Below are positions 24,357 through 34,000 of a DNA stretch of 39,609 nt, one piece after another (position 1 is the first letter of the stretch; every line of letters begins with the position of its first letter). The position numbers were made by a program, and so were the translations under genes. Location: contig CAKZUB010000031.1 of assembly GCA_937921505.1 (NCBI GenBank), positions 1 through 39,609 on the forward strand, written 5' to 3'. The notes under the pieces were generated by a model. That model did no database searches. It worked only from the letters and a program-made list of their open reading frames with translations, and had not been told where the DNA came from. This DNA comes from an uncultured Clostridia bacterium. Lineage in GTDB: Bacteria > Bacillota > Clostridia > Lachnospirales > Cellulosilyticaceae.

Positions 24357-26489
24357 ATGCGAAAATTTTTACTTTTGGTTGTAATGATTATATTATTCGT
24401 TCTTATTTCTAAAAAATACGGCTATTTACTAAGAAATCATCTTTCCACATTTAAAGACAATGGGGTGAAATATATTTCTAAAGTTGATCATAAAGATTTT
24501 TATATTTATAAATCTGGAAAATGGCATAATGAATTTATTAAGGGGGTCAATATAGGTGCAGCAAAACCTGCTTATTTTCCTGGTGAATTTGGCATAACTA
24601 AAGAAGATTATAAAAGATGGTTTAAATATATAAGTGAGATGAATGCCAATAGTATAAGGGTTTATACTATTTTGAGTCCTGCTTTTTACGAAGCACTTTT
24701 TGAATATAATAATGAAACAAAACGCCCTATCTATCTATTTCAAGGTGTATGGGTTAATGAAGAGGATATTATCAACATCGGCGATGCACATAACCCTAAG
24801 ATTAAAGAAAAATTTAAAGAAGATATCAAAGCTGTCATAGATATTATTCATGGCAATGCGTTGCTTTCTAAAAAACAGGGTGAAGCTAGCGGTGCTTATA
24901 CCAAAAACTTATCTGCCTATGTTGCAGGTTGGATACTCGGTATAGAATGGGATCCTACTCTTGTGATTAATACTAATGAAAATAATGTTAAAGATACTAT
25001 TTTTTCTGGCGAATACTTGTATACAGAAAATGCTTCTCCCTTTGAAAAATTTCTTTGTGAAATCGGAGACTTTGCTATAGCGTACGAAAGTTTAAAATAT
25101 AATATGCAAAAACCCCTTAGTTTTACTAACTGGGCTACAACAGATATGTTAATTCACCCTAATGAGCCTATGCCAGAAGAAGATATCGTCTCAGTCAATA
25201 CAGAACACATTAAAAGAACTGATGCTTTTAAACCAGGTCTTTTTGCTTCTTATCATATTTATCCTTACTATCCTGACTTTATGAATTACCAACATGATTA
25301 TACTAATTTTAAGGATCCAGATGGTATGATAAATACCTATAGAGCTTATCTTAAAGATCTTATCAAAGAACATACCGTTCCTGTCTTAGTTGCAGAATTT
25401 GGTGTTCCAGCCTCTAGAGGTAAAGCTCATGATAGTATCCACATGGGCTTTCATCAAGGTAATATAGATGAAAAATCTCAAGGTGAAATGAATGCCTTTA
25501 TGCTAGAAAATATTTATGAAGAAGGCTACTGTGGTGGTTTGATTTTCACATGGCAAGATGAGTGGTTTAAAAGAACTTGGAATACTATGGACTTAGATAT
25601 TCCTGATCGGAGACCTTATTGGTCAAATCCTCAGACTAATGAGCAGCAGTTTGGCTTGCTCGCTTTTGATCCTGGCTCTAAATCAAGCATTGTCTATATA
25701 GATGGCAACCCAAAGGAGTGGCATAAAGATCAACCTGCTTCTGTGAACAACCATTTTAAATTCTATGTAAAAAGTGATGAAAAATATCTTTATTATTATG
25801 CTAATATCAAGGATTTTGATTTTAATAAGGACAAGTTTCTAATCCCTATAGATGTTACTCCAAATTCTGGAAATTTATTTATAAAGAAATCTGACTTTCA
25901 ATTTTCAAAGCCTGTAGATTTTATAATTACTATAGATGGTAAAGAAAATTCAAGTATTATGGTAGATGCCTATTATGATGCATTTTACTATATCTATAGC
26001 AAAACTTTGAATATGCAGGCTACCCATAAAGACTTCATGGCAAAAAATAGTGGCATTTTTAATCCTATATATCTTGCTCTTAACCGTCCCTTATTTTTGC
26101 CTGAAGATAACTTGATGTTACCTTTTTCAAAATATGAAACAGGCAAGCTTGCCTTTGGGATAGGCAATCCAGCTCTTAAAGACTTTAATTCTCTTTCTGA
26201 CTTCTACGCAGAGGGCGATCATCTTGAGATACGCATACCCTGGCAGCTTCTTAATATCATGGATCCTTCAACTAAGAAGATAATGGATGATTTTTATACT
26301 ACTGCTATCACCCCTGTTGATGCAGAAGGTATTTATGTCGGAGGTATATTAATGAGGAACAACAACACTTATGCAAGTAAGATGTCTTTTTACTCCTGGA
26401 AAAAGTGGGACATCCCCTCTTATCACGAAAGATTAAAACCCTCTTATTATATCCTTAAAAATACATTTAAAGCGATAGGAGATAAATGA
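24357..26489 (+). CDS. Membrane-anchored TIM-barrel glycoside-hydrolase-like protein with a CBM9-like C-terminal domain
   Basis: One N-terminal membrane helix (residues 3-18) anchors the protein outside the cell. Residues about 55-430 read as a clan GH-A-type TIM barrel, with KGVNIGAAKPAYFPGEFG, GWILGIEWDP (Glu197, candidate acid/base) and VLVAEFGVPASRG (Glu347, candidate nucleophile). The part after 445 contains IDGNPKEW and EKYLYYYANIKD, resembling CBM9-like sugar-binding domains. It could trim or process the polymer made by the glycosyltransferase two genes on. No exact GH family is recognised. It is the first gene of a tight three-gene operon; the next ATG is one base after its stop. Confidence 0.8.
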   Translation: MRKFLLLVVMIILFVLISKKYGYLLRNHLSTFKDNGVKYISKVDHKDFYIYKSGKWHNEFIKGVNIGAAKPAYFPGEFGITKEDYKRWFKYISEMNANSIRVYTILSPAFYEALFEYNNETKRPIYLFQGVWVNEEDIINIGDAHNPKIKEKFKEDIKAVIDIIHGNALLSKKQGEASGAYTKNLSAYVAGWILGIEWDPTLVINTNENNVKDTIFSGEYLYTENASPFEKFLCEIGDFAIAYESLKYNMQKPLSFTNWATTDMLIHPNEPMPEEDIVSVNTEHIKRTDAFKPGLFASYHIYPYYPDFMNYQHDYTNFKDPDGMINTYRAYLKDLIKEHTVPVLVAEFGVPASRGKAHDSIHMGFHQGNIDEKSQGEMNAFMLENIYEEGYCGGLIFTWQDEWFKRTWNTMDLDIPDRRPYWSNPQTNEQQFGLLAFDPGSKSSIVYIDGNPKEWHKDQPASVNNHFKFYVKSDEKYLYYYANIKDFDFNKDKFLIPIDVTPNSGNLFIKKSDFQFSKPVDFIITIDGKENSSIMVDAYYDAFYYIYSKTLNMQATHKDFMAKNSGIFNPIYLALNRPLFLPEDNLMLPFSKYETGKLAFGIGNPALKDFNSLSDFYAEGDHLEIRIPWQLLNIMDPSTKKIMDDFYTTAITPVDAEGIYVGGILMRNNNTYASKMSFYSWKKWDIPSYHERLKPSYYILKNTFKAIGDK

Positions 26490-26490
26490 T

Positions 26491-27657
26491 ATGGAAATGT
26501 ATGTTTATTATTCTATCGTTATATTTGGAATTATTATACTTTCTCTTTATGGCTATATTCTTTGGCTTAAAACATTTGAACATCTTAATACTCTTAAAAA
26601 GAATAAATATGAACGTATGTTAATTCCTTTAATCGATGAGATGGTAAATAACTTTATACACCCTACAAGTCTATATATTCCAGAAAAAGATACAATTATC
26701 AGCTCTCTATCTAAAAGCAAACTGAAAAAGTCAGTTGTCGAAGATAGAATTATTCATTATCTAGAATCACAAGGAGGCTTTGTAAATGCTAAGTTAATAC
26801 ATTTTTCAGAGGAAGCCGGCCTTATTGATCAAGAGTTAAAACAATTATCACAAAATAACTTCTATGCCAAGGCACTGGCCTGTAAAAAACTTGGTGAACT
26901 TAGAAGTAAAACCTCCGTGCCTTATTTGTTAAAAGAAGTAAATTCTCCCTCTCAAGATGTTGTTTACAATGCCCTTCTAGCCCTTGCCAAGATAGGAGAT
27001 GAGAAAGGATTTTTAGAAGCCTTTAAAAATATTAATACTTCCATCCTCCTAAGCGAAAGAAGCTTGATAGAAATAGTCGATAGCTTTGAAGGCGATAAAA
27101 GTTCTATTTACTCTCAGATGATACATGATGATAATGAGTTTGTAAGTTGCATTTTTATAAAATCTGCTGGAAGAATGAATGATATAACTATAACTCCTCA
27201 AATTGCAACTTATCTAAAAGGTTATTCAAAAGAAAAAACAATTGCAGCAATAAAAGCTCTTAGCAATATGCATAGTAGTGCCTATCTAGATGATATATTA
27301 GATCATCTTACAGATGAAAATTGGGAAATAAGAGCAATGTCCGCCAAAGCTCTAGGTGCTTATGATAATCTAGGTGTGATAGATAACCTTATCTTGGCTC
27401 TATCCGATCCACAGTGGTTTGTACGGTATAATGCTGCCAGATCACTTCTTGCACTTGATAAAAAGTTTAGTCATATCTCTAAGGTATTTGAAGGTAGTGA
27501 TGCATTTGCAAAAGACATTCTTCTCTTAGCTATGGAAAATAATAATATGCTATCTCTCATATTAGACGAGACCTTGTTGTCAACTGATATAGATCAAAAG
27601 ACAGTACTGCTTATCAAAAATCATATTACAAAAGGTGGTGATTCCAAAGATGAATAA
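26491..27657 (+). CDS. Membrane-anchored HEAT-repeat protein
   Basis: An N-terminal membrane helix (YYSIVIFGIIILSLYGYILW) is followed by a helical region and then HEAT/PBS-lyase-type repeats (about 120-345). Clear copies are YAKALACKKLGELRSKTSVPYLLKE, VYNALLALAKIGD, WEIRAMSAKALGAYDNLGVI and WFVRYNAARSLLAL. HEAT repeats bind other proteins, so this is probably an adaptor for the polysaccharide synthase. The gene overlaps the glycosyltransferase start by eight bases, which suggests coupled translation and equal amounts. It has 388 residues and no catalytic motif. Confidence 0.82.
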   Translation: MEMYVYYSIVIFGIIILSLYGYILWLKTFEHLNTLKKNKYERMLIPLIDEMVNNFIHPTSLYIPEKDTIISSLSKSKLKKSVVEDRIIHYLESQGGFVNAKLIHFSEEAGLIDQELKQLSQNNFYAKALACKKLGELRSKTSVPYLLKEVNSPSQDVVYNALLALAKIGDEKGFLEAFKNINTSILLSERSLIEIVDSFEGDKSSIYSQMIHDDNEFVSCIFIKSAGRMNDITITPQIATYLKGYSKEKTIAAIKALSNMHSSAYLDDILDHLTDENWEIRAMSAKALGAYDNLGVIDNLILALSDPQWFVRYNAARSLLALDKKFSHISKVFEGSDAFAKDILLLAMENNNMLSLILDETLLSTDIDQKTVLLIKNHITKGGDSKDE

Positions 27658-29062
27658 TGCTTTTTGGAGAGAAGTCATTCTAAAATTTAATTACTTTATT
27701 TTGTTTTATGTTCTATGCGTTAATACGGTCTATTTCATTCAACTCATATTATCAAGCTTTAGTTTATACGATTATATTAAAAAAATGTCCTATTCAGGCT
27801 ATAGAAAATATACTGAGTCAGAAAATATGATTCCTATTTCTGTACTTGTTCCTGCCTATAATGAACAAGAAACAATCGTTGATAATATTAAGTCTCTTCT
27901 GTCACTCAATTATCCGAGCTTTGAAGTTGTGGTTATTAACGACGGCTCAAAAGATGAAACAATGTCTAGAATCATTAAATCTTTTAACTTAAATAGAGTC
28001 TATCAACCTATCAGAACTTTAATTAAAACAAAAGAAGTGTCTGCCGTCTATAAAAGCATACACCTCTCTAATCTAGTCCTTATTGACAAAGCAAATGGTG
28101 GTAAAGCAGACGCCTTAAATGCTGGCATTAACATTTCTAGATATCCAGTATTTACCTCTATAGATGCCGATTCCATCTTAGAAAGTGATTCACTCATCAG
28201 GGTAATCATGCCCTTTATTGAGGATAAACTCACAGTTGCTGTAGGTGGCATAGTTAGGATCGCCAATGGCAGTACTATTAAGAACGGTAAAATCGAAAGT
28301 CTTAATCTGCCAAATAACCATCTGGCTATGTTTCAGGTGGTAGAATACCTACGCGCTTTTCTATCTGGGCGTATGGGTTGGGATGCCATGAATGCTTTAC
28401 TCATTATATCTGGTGCCTTTGGTGCGTTTAGAAAGGATGTAGCTGTTAGACTAGGTGGCTATGCCCCAAATACTATTGGTGAAGATATGGAACTTATCGT
28501 ACGATTACATCACGTTTTTAAAAAAAACGGACAAAAATATCGTGTAAAATTCATTCCTGATCCAGTATGCTGGACACAAGCCCCTGAAAAACTAAAAGAT
28601 TTAAGAAGTCAACGCAAAAGATGGCAAATAGGTTTAATGGATAGCTTATTTAGGCACAAGTCACTTCTCTTTAATCCAAGGTATGGTCTCATCGGTCTAC
28701 TCGCAACCCCTTACTTCTGGTTATTTGAAATGCTAGGCCCCCTAATTGAATTAATAGGTTATATATTTGTACCGCTTTCTTTTGTTTTAGGACTTTTAAA
28801 TACCAAATACTTTCTTTTATTCCTAGTCTCCTCCACCTTATATGGTATACTGCTTTCCTTAGGTGCTATTCTATTAGAGGAATATACTTTCAATAAATAT
28901 CCATCTATTAAGCAGCTAGCTAAATTAACACTATATGGCATTATCGAAAACTTTGGATATAGGCAAATAACAACCCTGTTTAGACTCCAAGGTATGTTGC
29001 AATTTCATAAACTAAAGCATACGTGGGGTAAAATAGAAAGAAAAAAGTTTAGGCTGTTTTAA
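27650..29062 (+). CDS. Processive family 2 glycosyltransferase (polysaccharide synthase)
   Basis: A 470-residue membrane glycosyltransferase. One membrane helix (about 10-30) precedes a GT-A domain with SVLVPAYNEQETI, VINDGSKDET, DADS (near 170), GED (near 277) and the QRKRW motif (near 320). Q-x-x-R-W marks processive synthases such as cellulose, hyaluronan, chitin and poly-GlcNAc synthases, which make and extrude a chain. Three or four membrane helices follow. There is no PilZ domain, so c-di-GMP would not bind it directly. I take the ATG at 27650 rather than GTG 27635, which lies inside the ribosome binding site GGTGGTG. The polymer type cannot be told. Confidence 0.9.
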   Translation: MNNAFWREVILKFNYFILFYVLCVNTVYFIQLILSSFSLYDYIKKMSYSGYRKYTESENMIPISVLVPAYNEQETIVDNIKSLLSLNYPSFEVVVINDGSKDETMSRIIKSFNLNRVYQPIRTLIKTKEVSAVYKSIHLSNLVLIDKANGGKADALNAGINISRYPVFTSIDADSILESDSLIRVIMPFIEDKLTVAVGGIVRIANGSTIKNGKIESLNLPNNHLAMFQVVEYLRAFLSGRMGWDAMNALLIISGAFGAFRKDVAVRLGGYAPNTIGEDMELIVRLHHVFKKNGQKYRVKFIPDPVCWTQAPEKLKDLRSQRKRWQIGLMDSLFRHKSLLFNPRYGLIGLLATPYFWLFEMLGPLIELIGYIFVPLSFVLGLLNTKYFLLFLVSSTLYGILLSLGAILLEEYTFNKYPSIKQLAKLTLYGIIENFGYRQITTLFRLQGMLQFHKLKHTWGKIERKKFRLF

Positions 29063-29951
29063 GCTTCATCCAACTCATTACATGATGTATTGCAAAACCG
29101 CCAAAGCTCAAACTTGCTTGATAAGTATTGTATACTTTATTTAACTCATTATTCATATACTGCTGTCCTTCTTCATAAAAGCTAATAGTGTTGCCTTCAT
29201 CTGATCGCTGCGTTTCAACAGCAATGATAATAACAGCATCATACTTGTTGGCTAATTCTATTTCTGTTGAAACCAGTTGTATAATTCCATTATTATCTAA
29301 CGCGCTATCTCTATAGGCCATAATGGTAATATTTTTAACACGACTTATAATCCACTGTGCAAGTATGCCGCTTCCATACTTAGTATCGTATGATACCTCA
29401 TCAAACCAAAAAGGTATATCAATAGCTAAAGGTAATGCTAATCCCTCACTTTGGCCAAGAGCATGCATTAAAAAATCTTGATAGTTCTCTAACACTGCAT
29501 TCCGATTGATATGGTATTGTTCTTGTAAATACGGTTCAACATCCAGATGAATACCTGTAAACTTTTCCTCCTCTAAGGCTGTTTCTTGATACTCGGTTAA
29601 CCAATCAAAAAACATCTGTTGTTTATCACCGCCACGATCTGATACCCAATCTGGAGCACCCTCTAATGCGTGTACGTCGATGCCGTTTGCAGAAGCTTTT
29701 TTAATGAATGCTTTATAAACGTCTAGATCTAGTGCATAATCTACTTGGAGATATAGATATTTTACATTATTCTTTAATAAAAAGTTAATAATTTGATCGG
29801 TATTGTGTATGATTTGCTCTGTATGCCATAACCATGTAGCATACCCAAGACGCGTTCGTTCGTTATTATGCTCAGCTGCTTTAATAGTGTGCATTGGCGT
29901 AATTAAAATGATACTTAAAAGTAATGCTATAAAAACCCTTGATCTGAACAT
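29049..29951 (-). CDS. Secreted TIM-barrel protein, probable polysaccharide hydrolase, under a c-di-GMP riboswitch
   Basis: A signal peptide with an apparent AxA site (about 1-25) precedes a single domain of about 275 residues. Eight strands of a TIM barrel can be picked out: GYATWLWH, VKYLYLQVD, IDVHALEG, GIHLDVEPYL, PLAIDIPFW, ITIMAYRD, AVIIIAVETQ and FGGFAIHHVMSW. The strand-4 DVEP (Asp-x-Glu) resembles the acid pair of GH18-like enzymes, but I do not recognise the family. Its start follows AGGAGGAGGAG, just after the riboswitch terminator hairpin. The 3' end overlaps the glycosyltransferase gene by 14 bases on the opposite strand, which suggests a link to that polymer. Confidence 0.8.
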   Translation of the reverse strand: MFRSRVFIALLLSIILITPMHTIKAAEHNNERTRLGYATWLWHTEQIIHNTDQIINFLLKNNVKYLYLQVDYALDLDVYKAFIKKASANGIDVHALEGAPDWVSDRGGDKQQMFFDWLTEYQETALEEEKFTGIHLDVEPYLQEQYHINRNAVLENYQDFLMHALGQSEGLALPLAIDIPFWFDEVSYDTKYGSGILAQWIISRVKNITIMAYRDSALDNNGIIQLVSTEIELANKYDAVIIIAVETQRSDEGNTISFYEEGQQYMNNELNKVYNTYQASLSFGGFAIHHVMSWMKLKTA

Positions 29952-29971
29952 TGTCTCCTCCTCCTAGATAA

Positions 29972-30000
29972 GCCAAAAAGCTCCTAAAAGGAGTTCTGGC
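29972..30000 (-). terminator. Terminator-like hairpin of the c-di-GMP riboswitch
   Basis: On the minus strand GCCAGAA-CTCCT-TTT-AGGAG-CTTTTTGGC forms a hairpin with a short CTCCT/AGGAG stem followed by five T, or a longer one using GCCA/TGGC. It sits between the aptamer and the ribosome binding site and could serve as the expression platform. Confidence 0.6.
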
Positions 30001-30083
30001 AGCTTGGCAACCATGCAGTATATAACTGTTTAGGCCCATAACTTTGCGTCCTTGCCTTTCGACAAATTTGCCCTTTTCATCAC
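30001..30083 (-). promoter_or_regulatory. c-di-GMP-I (GEMM-I) riboswitch
   Basis: The minus strand shows the GEMM-I core: AAAAGGGCAAA, a helix capped by the GAAA tetraloop (TTGTC-GAAA-GGCAA), GGACGCAAAG, GGGCCTAAAC and finally ATGGTTGCCAAGC. The GGG in AGGGC keeps the guanine that favours c-di-GMP over cGAMP in this class. The aptamer begins a few bases after the stop codon of the diguanylate cyclase and is followed by a terminator-like hairpin and the secreted TIM-barrel gene. Confidence 0.88.
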
Positions 30084-30087
30084 TAAA

Positions 30088-31011
30088 TTATTCTATTTGC
30101 TCTATATGAACTACTTTATTTCTGCCATTTTGTTTAGCCTTATAAAGTGCATCATCTGCTTTTTTTAGCAGTGCCTGAAAATCTGTATCGTCTAAAGGTT
30201 TCGCAGTAGCAACGCCCACACTTACTGTGACAACACTCTCAACTAGTGAGTCTTCATGTGGAAGTGCAACATCCATAATAGCTTTTCGAATATCTTCCGC
30301 TATATGGCTAGCTGCTATCGAGTCTGTTTCAGGCAATATACAAGCAAACTCCTCCCCACCCCATCTTGCTGCTAAATCAGCAGGTCTTTTTAACTGCTTT
30401 TTAATTGTTTGGGCTACTTGCTTTAAACATTCATCTCCCTGCAGATGACCATACGTATCATTATAATTTTTAAAAAAATCGATATCTATCATAAGCATCG
30501 ATAAAGGTTCATTATGTCTTTTTTGTCTATTCCATTCTACTTCTGATGCTTCATCAAATCTTCTACGATTTGCAATTTGTGTAAGTCCATCTATCATGCA
30601 ATTTTCTTTAAGTATATCTCTATAGCGTTTTAACTCTAAATGATTCTTTATCCTAGCTTTTACAATAGGTATACTAAAAGGTTTTGTAATATAATCAATA
30701 GCACCTAGTGTAAGCCCAAGTTCTTCATCTTTTTCTTCATTCATAGCGGTTATAAAAATAACTGGAATATCTCTAGTCTCAGGCGCTTCTTTTAACCTTC
30801 TGCATATCTCATAGCCATCCATCTCTGGCATCATAATATCTAATAAAATAATACTTGGTGGATTTTTAGATGTTGCTATTAAAAGCGCTTCTTCTCCAGT
30901 AGTTGTTACTTTAACATGATAATCATTTTTTAATGCTGTTCCTAAAATCTTTAAGTTTGTAGGGATGTCATCTACAATTAAAACAATGGGCTTATGCTCT
31001 ATATTATGCAT
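30088..31011 (-). CDS. Response regulator with a GGDEF diguanylate cyclase domain
   Basis: An N-terminal receiver domain (about 8-125; VLIVDDIPTNLKIL, phospho-Asp in LLDIMMPEMDGYE, Lys in ITKPF) is joined to a GGDEF domain (about 140-300). The active site is intact as GGEEF (218-222), and the inhibitory RxxD site (RPAD, 209-212) lies five residues before it, so the enzyme should make c-di-GMP with product feedback. Phosphorylation by the kinase encoded immediately upstream is likely: the kinase stop TAA directly touches this ATG, so translation is coupled. The c-di-GMP riboswitch follows at once. It has 307 residues. Confidence 0.95.
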   Translation of the reverse strand: MHNIEHKPIVLIVDDIPTNLKILGTALKNDYHVKVTTTGEEALLIATSKNPPSIILLDIMMPEMDGYEICRRLKEAPETRDIPVIFITAMNEEKDEELGLTLGAIDYITKPFSIPIVKARIKNHLELKRYRDILKENCMIDGLTQIANRRRFDEASEVEWNRQKRHNEPLSMLMIDIDFFKNYNDTYGHLQGDECLKQVAQTIKKQLKRPADLAARWGGEEFACILPETDSIAASHIAEDIRKAIMDVALPHEDSLVESVVTVSVGVATAKPLDDTDFQALLKKADDALYKAKQNGRNKVVHIEQIE

Positions 31012-34000
31012 TTAAATACCTCTATTCTTTATTATTTCACGTATTAGCTTACTAGCTTCTAGATAATTAAAGTAATCTAATGCCACTTTTAACTTTTTAA
31101 AATTTTCATAACACACTTTATCCTTTTTAATTTTTATTTCAATCTCATCTAATATTAAATCGTCAATAAAGTTATTTTCTTCTATTAAGATCCTTAACTG
31201 CGTGAGAAGTTCATTTAAATCCTCATCTTGTTCTTCTTTAATATTTTGATCTCGTATGTGACTCTTATACTGTAGAATAGATTGAATCTCGTGATGCACC
31301 ACTAAGATTTCAGCTTCAAGATCTTTTATTGTATGAATTTTTTCGTCCTTTATTTTAACTGCTTGTTCTAGATCCCCCGATAAGCACATAACCTTATGAG
31401 CACCTATACTTCCCGCTACGCCTTTTAACTTATGCAACTCACTTAATATGCTCTTATCATCTTCTTTTTCAATGCCTTCTTTTATTTTTTGAATAATAAA
31501 ACTGGTTTCACTTATAAAGCTTTCCAGAAGTTCTAAATATAGTTTTTCATTTCCCCCAAGCCTTCTAAGTGCCTCCAAAACATTTAATCCTGCCTTTTCT
31601 AAAGGTATATTACTGTTGTTTTCCTTATATTTCTCAGAAATATCTTTATTTAGCCAAAACCTCATCTTCTCAATGAGAATTTGGGGGTCAAAAGGTTTGG
31701 AAATATAATCATCCATACCTGCTTGAAGCGCCTTTTCTTTATCTTCTACCATTGCATTAGCAGTCATTGCAATAATAGGTATCAGTTTTAAATTTTGCAT
31801 ATTTTTTATTATTTTAGTAGCCTCATAACCATCTAATAAAGGCATCTGAATATCCATTAAGATCAAGTCAAAAGTATTTTTCTTAACTTGCTCTATTGCT
31901 TCTAATCCATTTTCTGCTACACTTACATCAATGCCAATATGGGTGAGGTATTCTTTGGTAATCTCTTGATTGATTTTATTATCTTCAACCAAAAGAACAG
32001 ATGCTTTAGAAAATAGATGATGATTTGTACTATTATTTTGCGTGATTTTCCCAAAAATGCTTTCTTTAGGTCCAAAGATATTAACAATAGTATTAAAAAG
32101 CATAGATTGATCAATAGGCTTCACTAAGAGCTCTTCTATTCCCACATTTATTACTTTTTCTTTTATTTCTTCACTTTCATAAGCTGTAATCATAATGACT
32201 ATAGGCATCTTTTTTAAACTCTGCGTACTTTTAATTTGGAGTACTGTTTCAATCCCATCTATGCCTGGCATTTTATAATCCATTAATATAAGATCGTAAA
32301 ACGCCTCACCACTTTTTGTAATACGTTCTACTTCTTGTAGTGCCTCTTCTCCTGATCCTACCCCTTTACAGCTAAAATTAAATTCATTGATATATTGTTC
32401 TAAAATTTGCCTTAAACTCTTATCATCATCTACTATTAAAACTTTTAATGTTTCTCTATAGCCTTCTAAGTTAATAAGGTCTTCTATTATCTTTTTACCT
32501 AAAGTAATACCAAAGTAAAAAGTACTTCCCCTGTTTAATTTGCTCTCAAACCAAATGTCTCCTTGCATCATTTCAGCTAATTGTTTACTGATTTTAAGCC
32601 CAAGCCCTGTTCCTCCATATTTCCTTGTAGTAGAACTATCAGCTTGTGAAAAAGCTTGGAATAAAAGATTCTGTTTATCATCTGCTATGCCAATTCCTGT
32701 ATCCTTTATCTTAAAAACAATGTTTATACTTTCTTTATGATTTTCATCTTGCTCACTCATGGTAACTGAAAGAGTAACACTTCCCTCCCCCGTAAACTTT
32801 ATGGCATTCCCTACTAAATTAATTAAAACTTGTCTAACTCTTATAGGATCTCCTACTAGATATTTCGGTATTCTCTCATCTATAAAATCATCAAACTTTA
32901 GGCCTTTTTCCCTTATTTGAAAACTGAACATATCCTTAATCTCTTGTACGAGTTCTGCTATAGGAATAATATGCTTTTCAATTTCTAACTTTCCTGCTTC
33001 GATTTTAGAATAATCTAATATATCATTAATAATACCAAGCAGGTTATTGGAAGAAGTTTGAATCTTTTTAAGGTAATCCTTTATTTTCTTGCTTGGATTA
33101 TGACTTTGAGCCAAATAACTTAACCCGATAATGGCATTTATAGGTGTTCTGATTTCATGGCTCATATTAGCTAAAAACTGACTTTTTGCAATACTGGCTG
33201 ACTCTGCATCTTCTTTGGCTTTGATCATTTCTTGTTCCATAAGCTTGCGCTCCGTAATGTCTGTAGCTGATTTAACAATAAAAGTTACTTTATCCTTTTC
33301 TTTAATAGGACTAAGCCTTGTAAACCAAGTTTTTAGCCCTGCCGGCAAGTCGAGCTCTTCTTCATAACTGATTGTCTCGCCACGCTTCACACATTCTAAA
33401 TAGTGAGCTTGGACTAAGTCACCTTCATATTCTCCAAGAACTTTTCGTGGGGTCTTGCCTTGTATGGCATCTAATGATAACCCTGTTTTTTCTTGGTGTG
33501 CCTTATTACTGGTCACATATTTAAAACTTTCTCCATTATTTATGACTTCTAAGAGAAGAATCACTTCTTCCGTCCCATTAAGAACTGTCTTATACTCATT
33601 TAGAATATGATTCATTTTATCTTCTGTATTTTTTTGCTTTGTGATATCTACATGACAGCCTATTGCTCTTAAAGGATTTCCTAGCTCATCCCACTCGATC
33701 ACCTGTCCTGAACAAATAACCCATACGAGACTCCCATTTTTATGATGATATCGTACTTCACTATAGAAAGGAATAACCCCTTTACTTTTAATATGCTCAT
33801 TTAAATTCTCTAACACATGGTTTAAGTCGTCTTGATACGCAAATTTTTGCCAAGTCCCTATTTCATTGGATAATTCATAGTCTTCATATCCAAACATTTT
33901 TTTAAACATTGGACTTAAATACTCTGTATTACTTACAAAGTCTAAATCCCAGTAGCCTGCAAGTGTAGCCTCTAATATATTTTCTAATGTATTTTTCTGC

